In this document: piece by piece, positions 49,601 to 57,620 of the stretch | How positions within the stretch are numbered: the first letter of the stretch is position 1 | Layout: every line of letters starts with the position of its first letter | NCBI RefSeq assembly: GCF_004124325.1 | Contig: NZ_QBDT01000001.1 | Location: 7,254,001 to 7,318,000, forward strand | DNA length: 64,000 nt | Reading direction: 5' to 3' | DNA from: Streptomyces sp. L2 | GTDB taxonomy: Bacteria > Actinomycetota > Actinomycetes > Streptomycetales > Streptomycetaceae | Position numbers and translations under genes: made by a program | Notes under the pieces: generated by a model | What the model was told of the DNA's origin: nothing | The model's input: the letters and a program-made list of their open reading frames with translations, nothing else | Database searches by the model: none

Positions 49601-52600
49601 GGGCTTCTTCGGCATCACCCCGAAGGAGGCCGCCGCGATGGACCCGCAGCAGCGGCTGCTGCTGGAGACGGCCTGGGAGGCGCTGGAACGCGCCGGAACC
49701 GTCCCCGCCGACCTCGCGGGCAGCACCACCGGCGTCTACGTCGGCATGTTCGGCAGCGACTACCTGGCCGGCTCCCGCCTGGACCAGCTCGACGGCTACG
49801 TCGGCACCGGCTCCGCGCTCAGCGTCGCCTCGGGCCGCCTGGCGTACACCCTCGGACTGCACGGACCGGCCATGACCGTCGACACGGCCTGCTCCTCCTC
49901 ACTCGTCGCCACCCACCTGGCCGCCCAGGCGCTGCGCACCGGCGAGTGCGACCTCGCCCTGGCCGGCGGGGTGACGCTGATGGTGACCCCGCAGACCTTC
50001 GTCGAGTTCAGCCGGCTGCGCGGCCTGTCACCGACGGGCCGCTGCCGCTCCTTCTCCGACGACGCCGACGGCGCGATCTGGGCCGAGGGCGCGGGCATGC
50101 TCGTGCTCAAGCGGCTCGCCGACGCCGAGCGCGACGGCGACGAGGTGCTGGCCGTGCTGCGCGGCACCGCCGTCAACCAGGACGGCCGCAGCCAGGGTCT
50201 GTCCGCCCCCAACGGTCCCGCCCAGGAACAGGTGATACGGCGCGCGCTGGAGCGGTCCGGGCTGGCACCCGCCGACCTCGACCACGTCGAGGCGCACGGC
50301 ACCGGCACCACCCTCGGCGACCCCATCGAGGCGGGCGCGCTGACCCGCGTCTTCGCCCCCGGCCGGCCCCCGGAGCGGCCCCTGCACCTCGGCTCGCTGA
50401 AGTCCAACGTCGGCCACACGCAGGCCGCTTCGGGCGTGGCCGGCCTCATCAAGGTCGTCCAGTCGCTGCGCCACGAACGGCTGCCGCGCACCCTGTACGC
50501 CGGCACACCCAGCCGGCACGTCGACTGGGCGGACAGCGGGCTACGGCTGCTGCACGAACCGGTCGCCTGGCCGGCCATCCCGGGACGGCCCCGCCGGGCC
50601 GGAGTCAGCGCGTTCGGCATCAGCGGGACCAACGCCCACGTCATCGTGGAGGAGGCCCCGGCCCGTCCGGCGGCACAGGTGGGCAGCCCCGGCGAGGTGC
50701 CGCCCAAGAACCCCGAAGTACCCCACGGCAAGCGGCTGTTCGTACTGTCCGCGCGCGCCGAGAACGCGCTGCGCGACCAGGCAGCCCGGCTCGCCCGGCA
50801 CCTCGCCGACGACACCCCGCTCACGGACGTGGCCCACACCCTGGCCCGGCACCGCAGCCACTTCGCCTGGCGTACGGCGGTCGTCGCGGGCGACCGGGAC
50901 GAACTGCTGTCCTCCCTCAAGGCGGTGGCCGCCGGACGCCGGCCCGTGCCCCCGCCCCGCGTCGAACAGAGCGGCAAGGTCGCCTTCGTGTTCTCCGGGC
51001 ACGGCGGCCAGTGGACCGGCATGGGCCTGGAACTGCTCGGCCGGTCCGAGGCCTTCCGCGCCGAACTGACCCGGATCGACGAGGCCGTACAGCGGCACGT
51101 CGGCTGGTCGGTGCTCAACGTGCTGCGCGCGCCCGAGGAGTTCTCCCCGCTGGAGCGCACCGAGTACCTCCAGCCGGTCCTCTTCGCCGTCAACGCGGCC
51201 CTGGCCGCCGTCTGGCGGGAACTCGGCGTCACCCCGGACGGGGTCGTCGGCCACAGCCTCGGCGAGATCGCCGCCGCCTACACCGCCGGCGCCCTCACCC
51301 TGGACGAGGCGGTGACCGCCGTCACCGGACGCGCCGAAGCGGTCGTCCCGCTCGTCGGGCACGGCGGAATGCTCGCCGTGGAACTCCCGGCCGCCGAGGT
51401 CGAGGACCTGCTCGCCCCGTACGCGGACCGGCTGTTCGTCGGCGCCGTCAACGGCCCCCGCGCCACGGCGGTGTCGGGCGACAGCGACGCGCTCGCCGAA
51501 CTGCGCCGCCTGCTGGACGAACGCGAGGTGCCCGCCCGCGTCCTGTCGACGCCGTTCGCCTCGCACACCCCGCTCATGGACCCCCTGCGCGACCGGCTCC
51601 TCGACCGGTTCTCCGGCATCCGCGGCACCCGCGCACCGACCCCGCTGTACTCGTCCGTCCTGGCCGAACCGGTCGCCGGGGACAGCCTGGACGCCGCGTA
51701 CTGGTTCGCCAACCTCAGCCGCCCGGTCCGCTTCGCGGACACCGTCCGCCGCATGCTGGACGACGGCTACCGGTACTTCGTGGAACTCAGCCCGCACCCC
51801 TCGCTCCTGCCGTCGATCGAGGCGGTCGCGGCGGAGGCCGGCATCGACGCGGCCGGCGTGGGCTCGCTGCGCCGCGGCCGCGACGGCCACGACGTACTCC
51901 TCGGCCGGCTCGGCGAGCTGTACGCAGCCGGACACACCCCCGACTGGACGGCGCGGTTCCCGCACGGCCGCCGCGCCGACCTGCCCACCTACGCGTTCGC
52001 CCGCGAACGCCACTGGCTCGCTCCGTCCGCCTCCGGCAGCACCGGCGGCTCCCCGCTGCTCGGCACCCACGTCCAGGCCAGCGACGAGCCCGGCCGCGAC
52101 CTCTTCCAGACCGAGATCGACCTCGACGACAGCCGCTTCGCCTACCTGACCGACCACCGGGTCACCGGCGAGGTGTGGCTGCCCGGCGCCGCCTTCCTCG
52201 ACCTGGCCCTGGAAGCCGCCGCCCAGGTGCACGGCGACGCGGCCACCGAACTGGCCGATGTGCGCTTCGTCCAGCCCCTGCGCCTGGACGCCGGCCGGCC
52301 CGTACGGCTCCAGCTCGTGCTGCGGCCGGCGGCGGACGGCTCCCGCGACTTCACGATCTCCTCCACGCCGGCCGGCACCCCGCGGTGGCAACTACACGTC
52401 ACCGGACGGCTCGTCACCTCCCCCGGACAGCGGCCGGACGACGGCCCGGCGCTCGCCGCGCTGCGCGAACGGTGCGCCGAGCCGGTGGACCTGCCCGCCG
52501 TCTACGCCGGGCTCGCCGCCCTCGGCATCGACTACGGCCCCGCCTTCCGGGGGCTGGAGGAGGGCCACCGCGACGGCACCTCGGCGGTCGCCCGGCTCGC

Positions 52601-55600
52601 CGCCCGCCCGGCCGCCGGCCACCTCCTGCACCCCGCCACCCTCGACGCCTCCTTCCACTCCGCCGCGCTGCCCGCCGACGCTCCCCGGGGCCGGGCGTTC
52701 GTGCCCGCGGGCGCCGGACGGCTCCGGTACACCGGCCGGCGTACCGCACCCGCCTGGGTCAGCTGCGACCTGCGCTCGGCGGCCGGCGACGCCGCCACCC
52801 TGGACCTGCGCCTGTGGGACGAGGACGGCCAACTCCTCCTCGCTGCGGACGAGTTCCGGCTGGCCGCGCTCTCCCCGCTGGACGGCGCCCTCTTCGAGAC
52901 CCGCTGGCAGCCACGCCCCGAGGCCCAGGAGCCGCCCGCCGAGGGCGGCTGGCTGCTCCTCGCCGACGACACCGGAGTCGCCGACGGACTGGCCGACGAA
53001 CTGGCCGGCCGCATGGCCGGCCCGGCACCGGTGGTCGTCGCGCGCAGGGGAGCGGCGTACGGCGTCGAGGGCCCCGGCCGGTACGTCCTCGACCCGGCCG
53101 ACCCCGCCCAGCTCACCCGGCTCCTCGACGAGGCGTTCGCCGACGCCCCGCCCGCACGCGTCGTCCAGCTCTCCGCGCTCGACGCACCGGCCATCCACGA
53201 CGACCGCAGCGCGGACGCGGCGGCCCGGCTGTGCTGCCTGACCACCCTGCACCTGGTCCGGGCCCTCACCGACCGGCCGCACGGGCACGGCAAGGCACCG
53301 CGTCTCTTCGTCGTCGTCCGCGGCAGCCAGGCCGCCGGGGACGGCACCGGCGGCGCCGACGCGGACAGCACCAGCGGCGAGAACACCACCGGGGACAGCA
53401 CCACCGCGGACAGCGCCGCCGTCGCGCATCCCGAGCAGGCCCTGGCCTGGGGTTTCGCGCTCGCCGTGGCCCAGGAGCACCCGGAACTGGCGACCACCCT
53501 CGTCGACCTGCCCGCCGAGGGCGGCACCGACGCGCTGTGGACGCAGCTGTGGCACGCCGACGACGAGCGCCTCGTCGCCCTGCGCGACACCGGACGGCTC
53601 GTGCCACGCCTCGCCCGCTTCCGCCCCGACGACGCCGGACACCCCGACCGGACCGACGGCGTGCACCTGATCACCGGTGGCCTCGGCGGCCTCGGCCGGG
53701 TCGTCGCCGAACGGCTCGCCCGCCGTGGCGTGCGACGGCTCGCGCTGCTGAGCCGCGGCACCCCCGACGCCGACACGCGCGCGTGGATCGGGGACCTGGA
53801 ACAGCGCGGGGTCACCGTGCACCTGGCCCGCGCCGACGTCGCCGACCGGACCGCGCTCACCGCCGCCCTGGACGCCCTACGCCGTGAAGCGGGCCCCATC
53901 ACCGCCGTCGTACACGCCGCCGGTGTCCTCGACGACGCCACCCTCGCGGGACTCACCGAGGACCGCGTCCGGCGCGTCCTCGCTCCCAAGGTGCTCGGCA
54001 CCGCCCTGCTCACCGAACTCGTCCCCGAGGCCGACAACCTGGTGCTGTTCGCGTCGGCCGCCGGCCTGCTGGGCTCGGCCGGACAGAGCCCGTACTCGGC
54101 GGCCAACGCCTTCCTCGACGCCTGGGCCCACCACCTGTCCCGCAGCGGACGGCGGGCGCTCAGCCTGGACTGGGGCGCCTGGGCCGGCGTCGGCATGGTC
54201 GCCGAGTCCGGCACCCGCGCCGCCGAGACGAGCCGCTCCGGCCTGATCGCCTTCTCCGCCGAGGACGGCGGCGAACTGTTCGAGCGCGTGCTGAGCACCG
54301 GCCGCCGCCAGCTCGCCCCGATCTTCCTCGATGGGGACCTCCTCGCCCTCGACCCGGACGCCGCGCGCGACCGGCCGATCCTGGCCGATCTGGTGACCGC
54401 GCCGGCCGGCGGCGGGGACACCGACGACCTGGTGCGGAAGGTGTTCGCGGCCGCCCCCGGGCCGGACCGCGCCGAGTGGCTCGAAAGCTACGTACGGGCC
54501 CGCGTCGGCGAGGTGTCCGGCGGCGCCGTCGACGTGTACGCCACCACGGCGCTGAAGGAACTCGGCCTGGACTCGCTGATGCTGGTCCGGCTGCGCAACG
54601 CCTTCGCCCGCGAACTGGGCGTGGACCTGCCGGCCGCCGAGGTGTTCTCCGCCGCCGACATCCGCGGCCTCGCCCGCACCCTGGCGGCGGCCCTGCCCGA
54701 ACACGCCACGCCGGCCGCCGCCGACGAGCGTCCGCACGAAGACGTGCCGGAGACCGACCTGCGGCCCGCGACCCGGGACGTCGTACGGCTCCTGCGCAGC
54801 GCCCGGCCGGACATGCCCGACGCGGCCCACGGCGTCGGCCTCGCCGTACGACTCACCACACCCACCGACCGCGCGATCCTCACGGGCATCCTCGACCGGC
54901 TCGCCGCCCGGCACGCCGCCCTGCGCACCGCCGTCGTCACCGGCCCGGACGGCGGACGCCTGCTCCGGGTGGACCGCGAGCCGCCGGCCCCGCTGCTGCG
55001 CTGGACGGAGGACCGGAGCGAACCGGACCCGGCCGAGCGGCTCCGGCTGCTGCTGGAACCCGCGTTCGACCTGGCCCGCGCGCCGCTCTGGCGGTTCGAA
55101 CTCGTCGACGGCGACCCGCGCGGCCAACTCCTTCTCTACGGCGCCCACCACGCGGTCAGCGACCTCCAGTCGCTCCTGCTCGTCGCCGCCGAGATCGACG
55201 CCGAACTCTCCGGCACCCCGCTGGACGGCACCGTCACCAACCGGGACATCGACCTCCTCGTCGAGGCCCAGCAGGGCGGCGGCGACCGGCCCGGCGACGA
55301 CTGGCGCGCCGCCTTCGAAGGCAGCGAACGGCTCGACCTCACGCTCGCCCGGCCCCGCCCGGACATCCGGTCCTACCGGTCCGGCAGCGTCACCGTGGCC
55401 GTCCCCGACGGACTCGTGGAACAGGTCGCGGCCGCCGCGAGCCGCCTCGGCGTCACCCCCGCGGCGTTCTGCCTCGGCACCCTCACCGTGCTGCTCGCCA
55501 GGAAGCGGGAGCGGGAACGGTTCGTGCTCGCGGTGCCCGTGGACACCCGCATCCACGCGGACGCGTTCGGCGCGGTCGGCTTCTTCGGCGTCCCCGTGCC

Positions 55601-57587
55601 GTTCCCCGCCGAGGCGGCGGCGCGGGAGCGGGTCGCCGACGTGCTGCGCCGCACCGACGGCCGGCTGGAGCGGATCCTCGCCAAGGGCGCGATGTTCTCC
55701 GACGTCCTCGCCACGCTCGCCCGGCAGGGCCTGCACCGGCCCGACGCACCGCTCGTCGAGGTGTACTTCAACTACGTCCGGTTCTCGGGCCGGCTGACCC
55801 ACCTGGACGTCCTCCCGGCGGGCCCCGGCCACACCGACCTCGACCTGATGATCACCATGACCCCGGACGCGGGCACCGTCCGGCTCGACCACAACCTCGA
55901 CATCCTCGACGCCGGCACCGCGACCGCGCTCGGCGAGGAGTTCCTGCGGCTGCTCGCCCGGACGGCCGAGGACGCGGACGACGTCGTACGCCCGACCGCC
56001 CCGGCCGCGCGGCCCGTCGTCGCCCTCGCCGCCACCTTCGCCCTCGGGAACCTGCCCCTGATGTGCGAGGCGGCGCTGGAGGAGGACGCCGGACGGGCGG
56101 CGGAGGCGCCGTACCACCAGGTGCTCGCCGCCCTCCAGGACCCGGCCGGCGTCCTCGCCGACCCGGCGGCCTCACTGTCCGCCGTCCTGCTGCGCGCCGC
56201 CGACCTGGAGCGCTTCGGCCCCGTGGACGACACGCTGCTCGCCGAACTGCGCACCGCCTACCCGGCCGCGCTGAAGGCCCTGGCCGAGCGCACGCGCAAG
56301 CCCCTGGTCGTCGGGGTGCTGCCCACCGCGCGTCCGGAGGACCGCTTCCGCGACTGGGAGGACGGCGTCCTCGCCGACCTGGCGGACGTGCCCGGCGTCG
56401 CCGTGCTCGGCCCGGACGACTGGACCCGGGACCACGGCGTCGAGGACCCCTTCGACGCGCGCACCGAGCGGCTGGCCCACCTGCCCTTCACCCCGGCCTT
56501 CCAGGCGGCCGTGGCCCTGCGGCTGGCCGAGGTGGCCCGCGCGGTACGGCGGCCCGCACCCAAGGTCATCGCCGTCGACGGTGACGAGACCCTGTGGGGC
56601 GGTGTGGCCGGGGAGACCGGCCCCGAGGCGGTGGACCTCACCGGCCCCCGCGCCCGGCTGGCCCGCAGGCTGCTGCAATGGCGCGACGCCGGCGCGCTGC
56701 TGGCGCTCGTCAGCAACAACGACGAGGCCACCGTCCGCGCCGTGCTCGACCGGCCCGACAGCCTCCTCAAGGCCGAGCACTTCAGCGTGCTCTCCGCCGC
56801 CTGGGGACCCAAACCGGACCGCCTCGCCGACGCCGCACGCACCCTCGGGCTCGGCCTGGACAGCTTCCTGTTCCTGGACGACAACCCCGCCGAGATCGCC
56901 AAGATGCGCGCGGCCCTCCCGCAGGTTCTCTCCGTGACCTGCCCGGCCGCCGGTGAACTCGACGCGTTCCTCGGCCGGTTGTGGCCCGTCGTCCCGGCCG
57001 CGGCCACCGCGGAGGACGCCCTCCGGGCCCGGTTCTACGCACAGGAACAGGAACGGGACGCCGCGCGGGAGGGAGCCGGATTCGCCGAGTTCCTCGCCCA
57101 GCTGGACCTTGAGGTCGACATCCGCGAGCTGACCGAGGCGGACACGGAACGCGGCGAACAACTCGTGCGCCGCACCAACCAGTTCACCCTGCGCGCCCGC
57201 TCCGCCGACGGCGGCGATCTCACCCGCTGGCGCGAGCAGGGCGAGGTGTGGACGGCCGCCGCCCGGGACAGGTTCGGCGACTACGGCCAGATCGCGCTGC
57301 TCGCGCTGCGCGCCGACGGCGACCGACTCGACGTCCTCGCCTGGCTCATGAGCTGCCGCGCGCTCGGCCGGGGCGTCGAGGAACGGCTGCTCACCCGGAT
57401 CGCCGACCGGGCCGAGGAACTGGGCTGCGCCAAGGTGCGGCTGACGGCCGAGCGCACCCCGCGCAACACCCCCGCCCGCCGGCTGCTGGCCGCGCTCGGC
57501 GGCGGCGACCCCGAGGACGAGCGGCTGGAGGTCGTGGCCACCCCCGGCCATCTGCGGGCCTTCCGCTCCTGGGAGCAGCAGCAGTGA
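43617..57587 (+). CDS. Bimodular type I PKS: ACP-[KS-AT-DH-KR-ACP]x2-C-FkbH
   Basis: A 4656-residue megasynthase. In residues: loading ACP ~15-95 (Ser53 in GLGSRHL); KS1 ~112-540 (C281, H416, H456); repetitive linker ~540-640; AT1 from 721 (GHSQGE S814; YASH 914-917, which predicts methylmalonyl); DH1 (H1116, D1282, but HxxxGxxxxS instead of P); KR1 (GGLGAVG ~1564, LDD B-type); ACP1 S1862; KS2 (C2092); AT2 from 2454 (S2547; FASH 2647-2650, specificity unclear); DH2 (H2847, D3010, canonical); KR2 (~3348, LDD); ACP2 S3653; condensation domain ~3690-4120 (HHxxxD, H3844-D3849); FkbH HAD/acyltransferase ~4130-4656 (D4321 and D4323 of DGDET). No ER or TE. FAAL primes it, and release probably passes to the reductase protein downstream. 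FkbH domains make glyceryl-ACP from 1,3-bisphosphoglycerate, so a C3 unit joined by the C domain is my inference. Confidence 0.93.
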   Translation: MPENESPKHVSEPSLTTSEGVRDWLASAVAEAAGIAPDTVDPDRPLAEFGLGSRHLVTLAAELAARTGLPLEPSLVFNHPTIAEVAGAVFARSAAPVPSGAGRPAPARPDDDVAVISMACRFPGGADEPEALWRLLTAGRDAITEVPPGRWNTSGLLDPDPEAAGKAYTLRGGFLDGGIDRFDAAFFGISPREAAAMDPQQRLLLETGWETIERAGIVPESLNGSSTGVYVGLYDSGYLASAPLEQLDGHVGTGSAAAVASGRLSYALGLRGPAVTVDTACSSSLVALHLAARALAGGECDLALAGGATLMVTPRGHVEFSRLRGLSPSGRCSPFSADADGVVWAEGCGLVLLKRLADARRDGDRILAVVKGSAINQDGRSQGLSAPNGPAQERVLRAALDTAGLSPHDLDHVEAHGTGTRLGDPIELRALADVFGPGRAADSPLGIASLKSAIGHAQAAAGIAGVIKTVLALGHEHLPPSLHAERLTDHIDWTGSGLHVLTTGRPWPRDPGRVRRAGVSAFGISGTNAHVILEEAPPEDTPGPRAGDSSEAPAGDAPHAGGEDALDARAEGALEALAEDSSHTSAGDAPHASAGDAAHASAEHTPVAPAEDSPRARAGDTAHASASAAAPAPTLFPLSARSLSSLRAQAARLAGALEGRPELPPAAVSATLAHHRTHFDHRAVVQAADRDGLLGALRALADGRPEPETTVGPERAAPGGKLAFVFPGQGAQWSGMARDLLDRDPVFADELDRCDAALRPFTEWSVAAVLRGDAGAPSLDRVDVVQPVLFAVMVSLAAVWRARGVRPEAVLGHSQGEVAAACVAGALSLNDAAAVVALRSQALTGLSGSGTMALIALPETELRAALAEHGDTISVAAVNSGRATVVAGAVQPLQALLDGLEARGVFVRRLDVDYASHSAQVEPVRAGLLDDLDGVLTCPTDITWYSTVTTEPVTGELAADYWYTNLRETVRFAPTVERMLADGYRHFVELSPHPSLLTALGTVGEDTGHDLTAVGSLRRAEDGPACLDRGAAELHVHGRRIDWRRTVPAGERADLPTYAWDPERHWTEPETTGGGTALFDRAGHPLLGIQLQSADETRWTFRGEWSPATADWLPDHTVFGRTVVSGTTLLELCRAALDVARPDHPADVTGLLLLSPLVLPASGTVEVSVEVVTAGAAPEITVHSRPRGHDTTGWTLHATASAADSLPLPADPPPAWPETAEEAWAARTYDRLADLGLGYGPAFQGVRSAVRTGDGELLARLALPAAARDSADPYPLHPALLDAALHVTAALGEGDGRVLLPVAVGRCALPPGATGELTARVRRTGGTATDVTLDVTLWDTDGLPAGHLADVRLRAADPADLDTGTENARHLYEIAWTAVTGTPPPASRVRWTVTGDPGTEAALRGPHEEPGDSASGADIAVRFWPRPEPDAAPAAAAHALAATALAELQDLIALPAEQAPDRTVWVTRGAVAAADGDPVAGYAQSVLWGLARSARAEHPGLGLTLLDLDDSDPAPALTAALGLPDEPELAVREAGLLAPRLVRARPAGSSPDPVPAEGTVLITGGLGAVGRHIARLLAQHGVPRLLLTARRGPEDPRAGDTLAQLAVLGAAAEVVACDVTDAHAVAGVLARAGDSLRGVVHCAGILDDGVVAELTPERLARVLAPKVDGAAHLHRLTAGTPLDLFLLVSSAAGVVGNAGQGNYAAANVFLDQLAQHRRALGLPGSSVSYGAWAGEGLAAAHADLDRMARLGHRALTPEQGRDLTLLSLRRDAPHLVAWSLDLPRLRRTDAAGTALWRSLLPPPRTGRNAGDALADRLARLPEPERAARVLALVRDEVARALGLRSAESVRPDQPLRDLGMDSVTAVELRNRIGTRLGTRLPATLLFDHPTADRLATHLLTHVFDTPAPRQEPRTATPAPGADEPVAVVGMACRLPGGVTDPDGLWRLLDEGRDAVGPFPAARWDVAALYDPDPDAPGKSYAREGGFLDDIDSFDAGFFGITPKEAAAMDPQQRLLLETAWEALERAGTVPADLAGSTTGVYVGMFGSDYLAGSRLDQLDGYVGTGSALSVASGRLAYTLGLHGPAMTVDTACSSSLVATHLAAQALRTGECDLALAGGVTLMVTPQTFVEFSRLRGLSPTGRCRSFSDDADGAIWAEGAGMLVLKRLADAERDGDEVLAVLRGTAVNQDGRSQGLSAPNGPAQEQVIRRALERSGLAPADLDHVEAHGTGTTLGDPIEAGALTRVFAPGRPPERPLHLGSLKSNVGHTQAASGVAGLIKVVQSLRHERLPRTLYAGTPSRHVDWADSGLRLLHEPVAWPAIPGRPRRAGVSAFGISGTNAHVIVEEAPARPAAQVGSPGEVPPKNPEVPHGKRLFVLSARAENALRDQAARLARHLADDTPLTDVAHTLARHRSHFAWRTAVVAGDRDELLSSLKAVAAGRRPVPPPRVEQSGKVAFVFSGHGGQWTGMGLELLGRSEAFRAELTRIDEAVQRHVGWSVLNVLRAPEEFSPLERTEYLQPVLFAVNAALAAVWRELGVTPDGVVGHSLGEIAAAYTAGALTLDEAVTAVTGRAEAVVPLVGHGGMLAVELPAAEVEDLLAPYADRLFVGAVNGPRATAVSGDSDALAELRRLLDEREVPARVLSTPFASHTPLMDPLRDRLLDRFSGIRGTRAPTPLYSSVLAEPVAGDSLDAAYWFANLSRPVRFADTVRRMLDDGYRYFVELSPHPSLLPSIEAVAAEAGIDAAGVGSLRRGRDGHDVLLGRLGELYAAGHTPDWTARFPHGRRADLPTYAFARERHWLAPSASGSTGGSPLLGTHVQASDEPGRDLFQTEIDLDDSRFAYLTDHRVTGEVWLPGAAFLDLALEAAAQVHGDAATELADVRFVQPLRLDAGRPVRLQLVLRPAADGSRDFTISSTPAGTPRWQLHVTGRLVTSPGQRPDDGPALAALRERCAEPVDLPAVYAGLAALGIDYGPAFRGLEEGHRDGTSAVARLAARPAAGHLLHPATLDASFHSAALPADAPRGRAFVPAGAGRLRYTGRRTAPAWVSCDLRSAAGDAATLDLRLWDEDGQLLLAADEFRLAALSPLDGALFETRWQPRPEAQEPPAEGGWLLLADDTGVADGLADELAGRMAGPAPVVVARRGAAYGVEGPGRYVLDPADPAQLTRLLDEAFADAPPARVVQLSALDAPAIHDDRSADAAARLCCLTTLHLVRALTDRPHGHGKAPRLFVVVRGSQAAGDGTGGADADSTSGENTTGDSTTADSAAVAHPEQALAWGFALAVAQEHPELATTLVDLPAEGGTDALWTQLWHADDERLVALRDTGRLVPRLARFRPDDAGHPDRTDGVHLITGGLGGLGRVVAERLARRGVRRLALLSRGTPDADTRAWIGDLEQRGVTVHLARADVADRTALTAALDALRREAGPITAVVHAAGVLDDATLAGLTEDRVRRVLAPKVLGTALLTELVPEADNLVLFASAAGLLGSAGQSPYSAANAFLDAWAHHLSRSGRRALSLDWGAWAGVGMVAESGTRAAETSRSGLIAFSAEDGGELFERVLSTGRRQLAPIFLDGDLLALDPDAARDRPILADLVTAPAGGGDTDDLVRKVFAAAPGPDRAEWLESYVRARVGEVSGGAVDVYATTALKELGLDSLMLVRLRNAFARELGVDLPAAEVFSAADIRGLARTLAAALPEHATPAAADERPHEDVPETDLRPATRDVVRLLRSARPDMPDAAHGVGLAVRLTTPTDRAILTGILDRLAARHAALRTAVVTGPDGGRLLRVDREPPAPLLRWTEDRSEPDPAERLRLLLEPAFDLARAPLWRFELVDGDPRGQLLLYGAHHAVSDLQSLLLVAAEIDAELSGTPLDGTVTNRDIDLLVEAQQGGGDRPGDDWRAAFEGSERLDLTLARPRPDIRSYRSGSVTVAVPDGLVEQVAAAASRLGVTPAAFCLGTLTVLLARKRERERFVLAVPVDTRIHADAFGAVGFFGVPVPFPAEAAARERVADVLRRTDGRLERILAKGAMFSDVLATLARQGLHRPDAPLVEVYFNYVRFSGRLTHLDVLPAGPGHTDLDLMITMTPDAGTVRLDHNLDILDAGTATALGEEFLRLLARTAEDADDVVRPTAPAARPVVALAATFALGNLPLMCEAALEEDAGRAAEAPYHQVLAALQDPAGVLADPAASLSAVLLRAADLERFGPVDDTLLAELRTAYPAALKALAERTRKPLVVGVLPTARPEDRFRDWEDGVLADLADVPGVAVLGPDDWTRDHGVEDPFDARTERLAHLPFTPAFQAAVALRLAEVARAVRRPAPKVIAVDGDETLWGGVAGETGPEAVDLTGPRARLARRLLQWRDAGALLALVSNNDEATVRAVLDRPDSLLKAEHFSVLSAAWGPKPDRLADAARTLGLGLDSFLFLDDNPAEIAKMRAALPQVLSVTCPAAGELDAFLGRLWPVVPAAATAEDALRARFYAQEQERDAAREGAGFAEFLAQLDLEVDIRELTEADTERGEQLVRRTNQFTLRARSADGGDLTRWREQGEVWTAAARDRFGDYGQIALLALRADGDRLDVLAWLMSCRALGRGVEERLLTRIADRAEELGCAKVRLTAERTPRNTPARRLLAALGGGDPEDERLEVVATPGHLRAFRSWEQQQ

Positions 57588-57620
57588 AGAACAGGACCGC
57601 GCACAACGTGAAGGGCTCTC

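Noticed and set aside
46662..49862. Very long minus-strand open frame (1066 codons) opposite the PKS
   Set aside because: It is a by-product of high third-position G+C in the PKS; composition is Gly/Val/Gln-rich with no recognisable domain, and the plus strand has clear PKS catalytic motifs.
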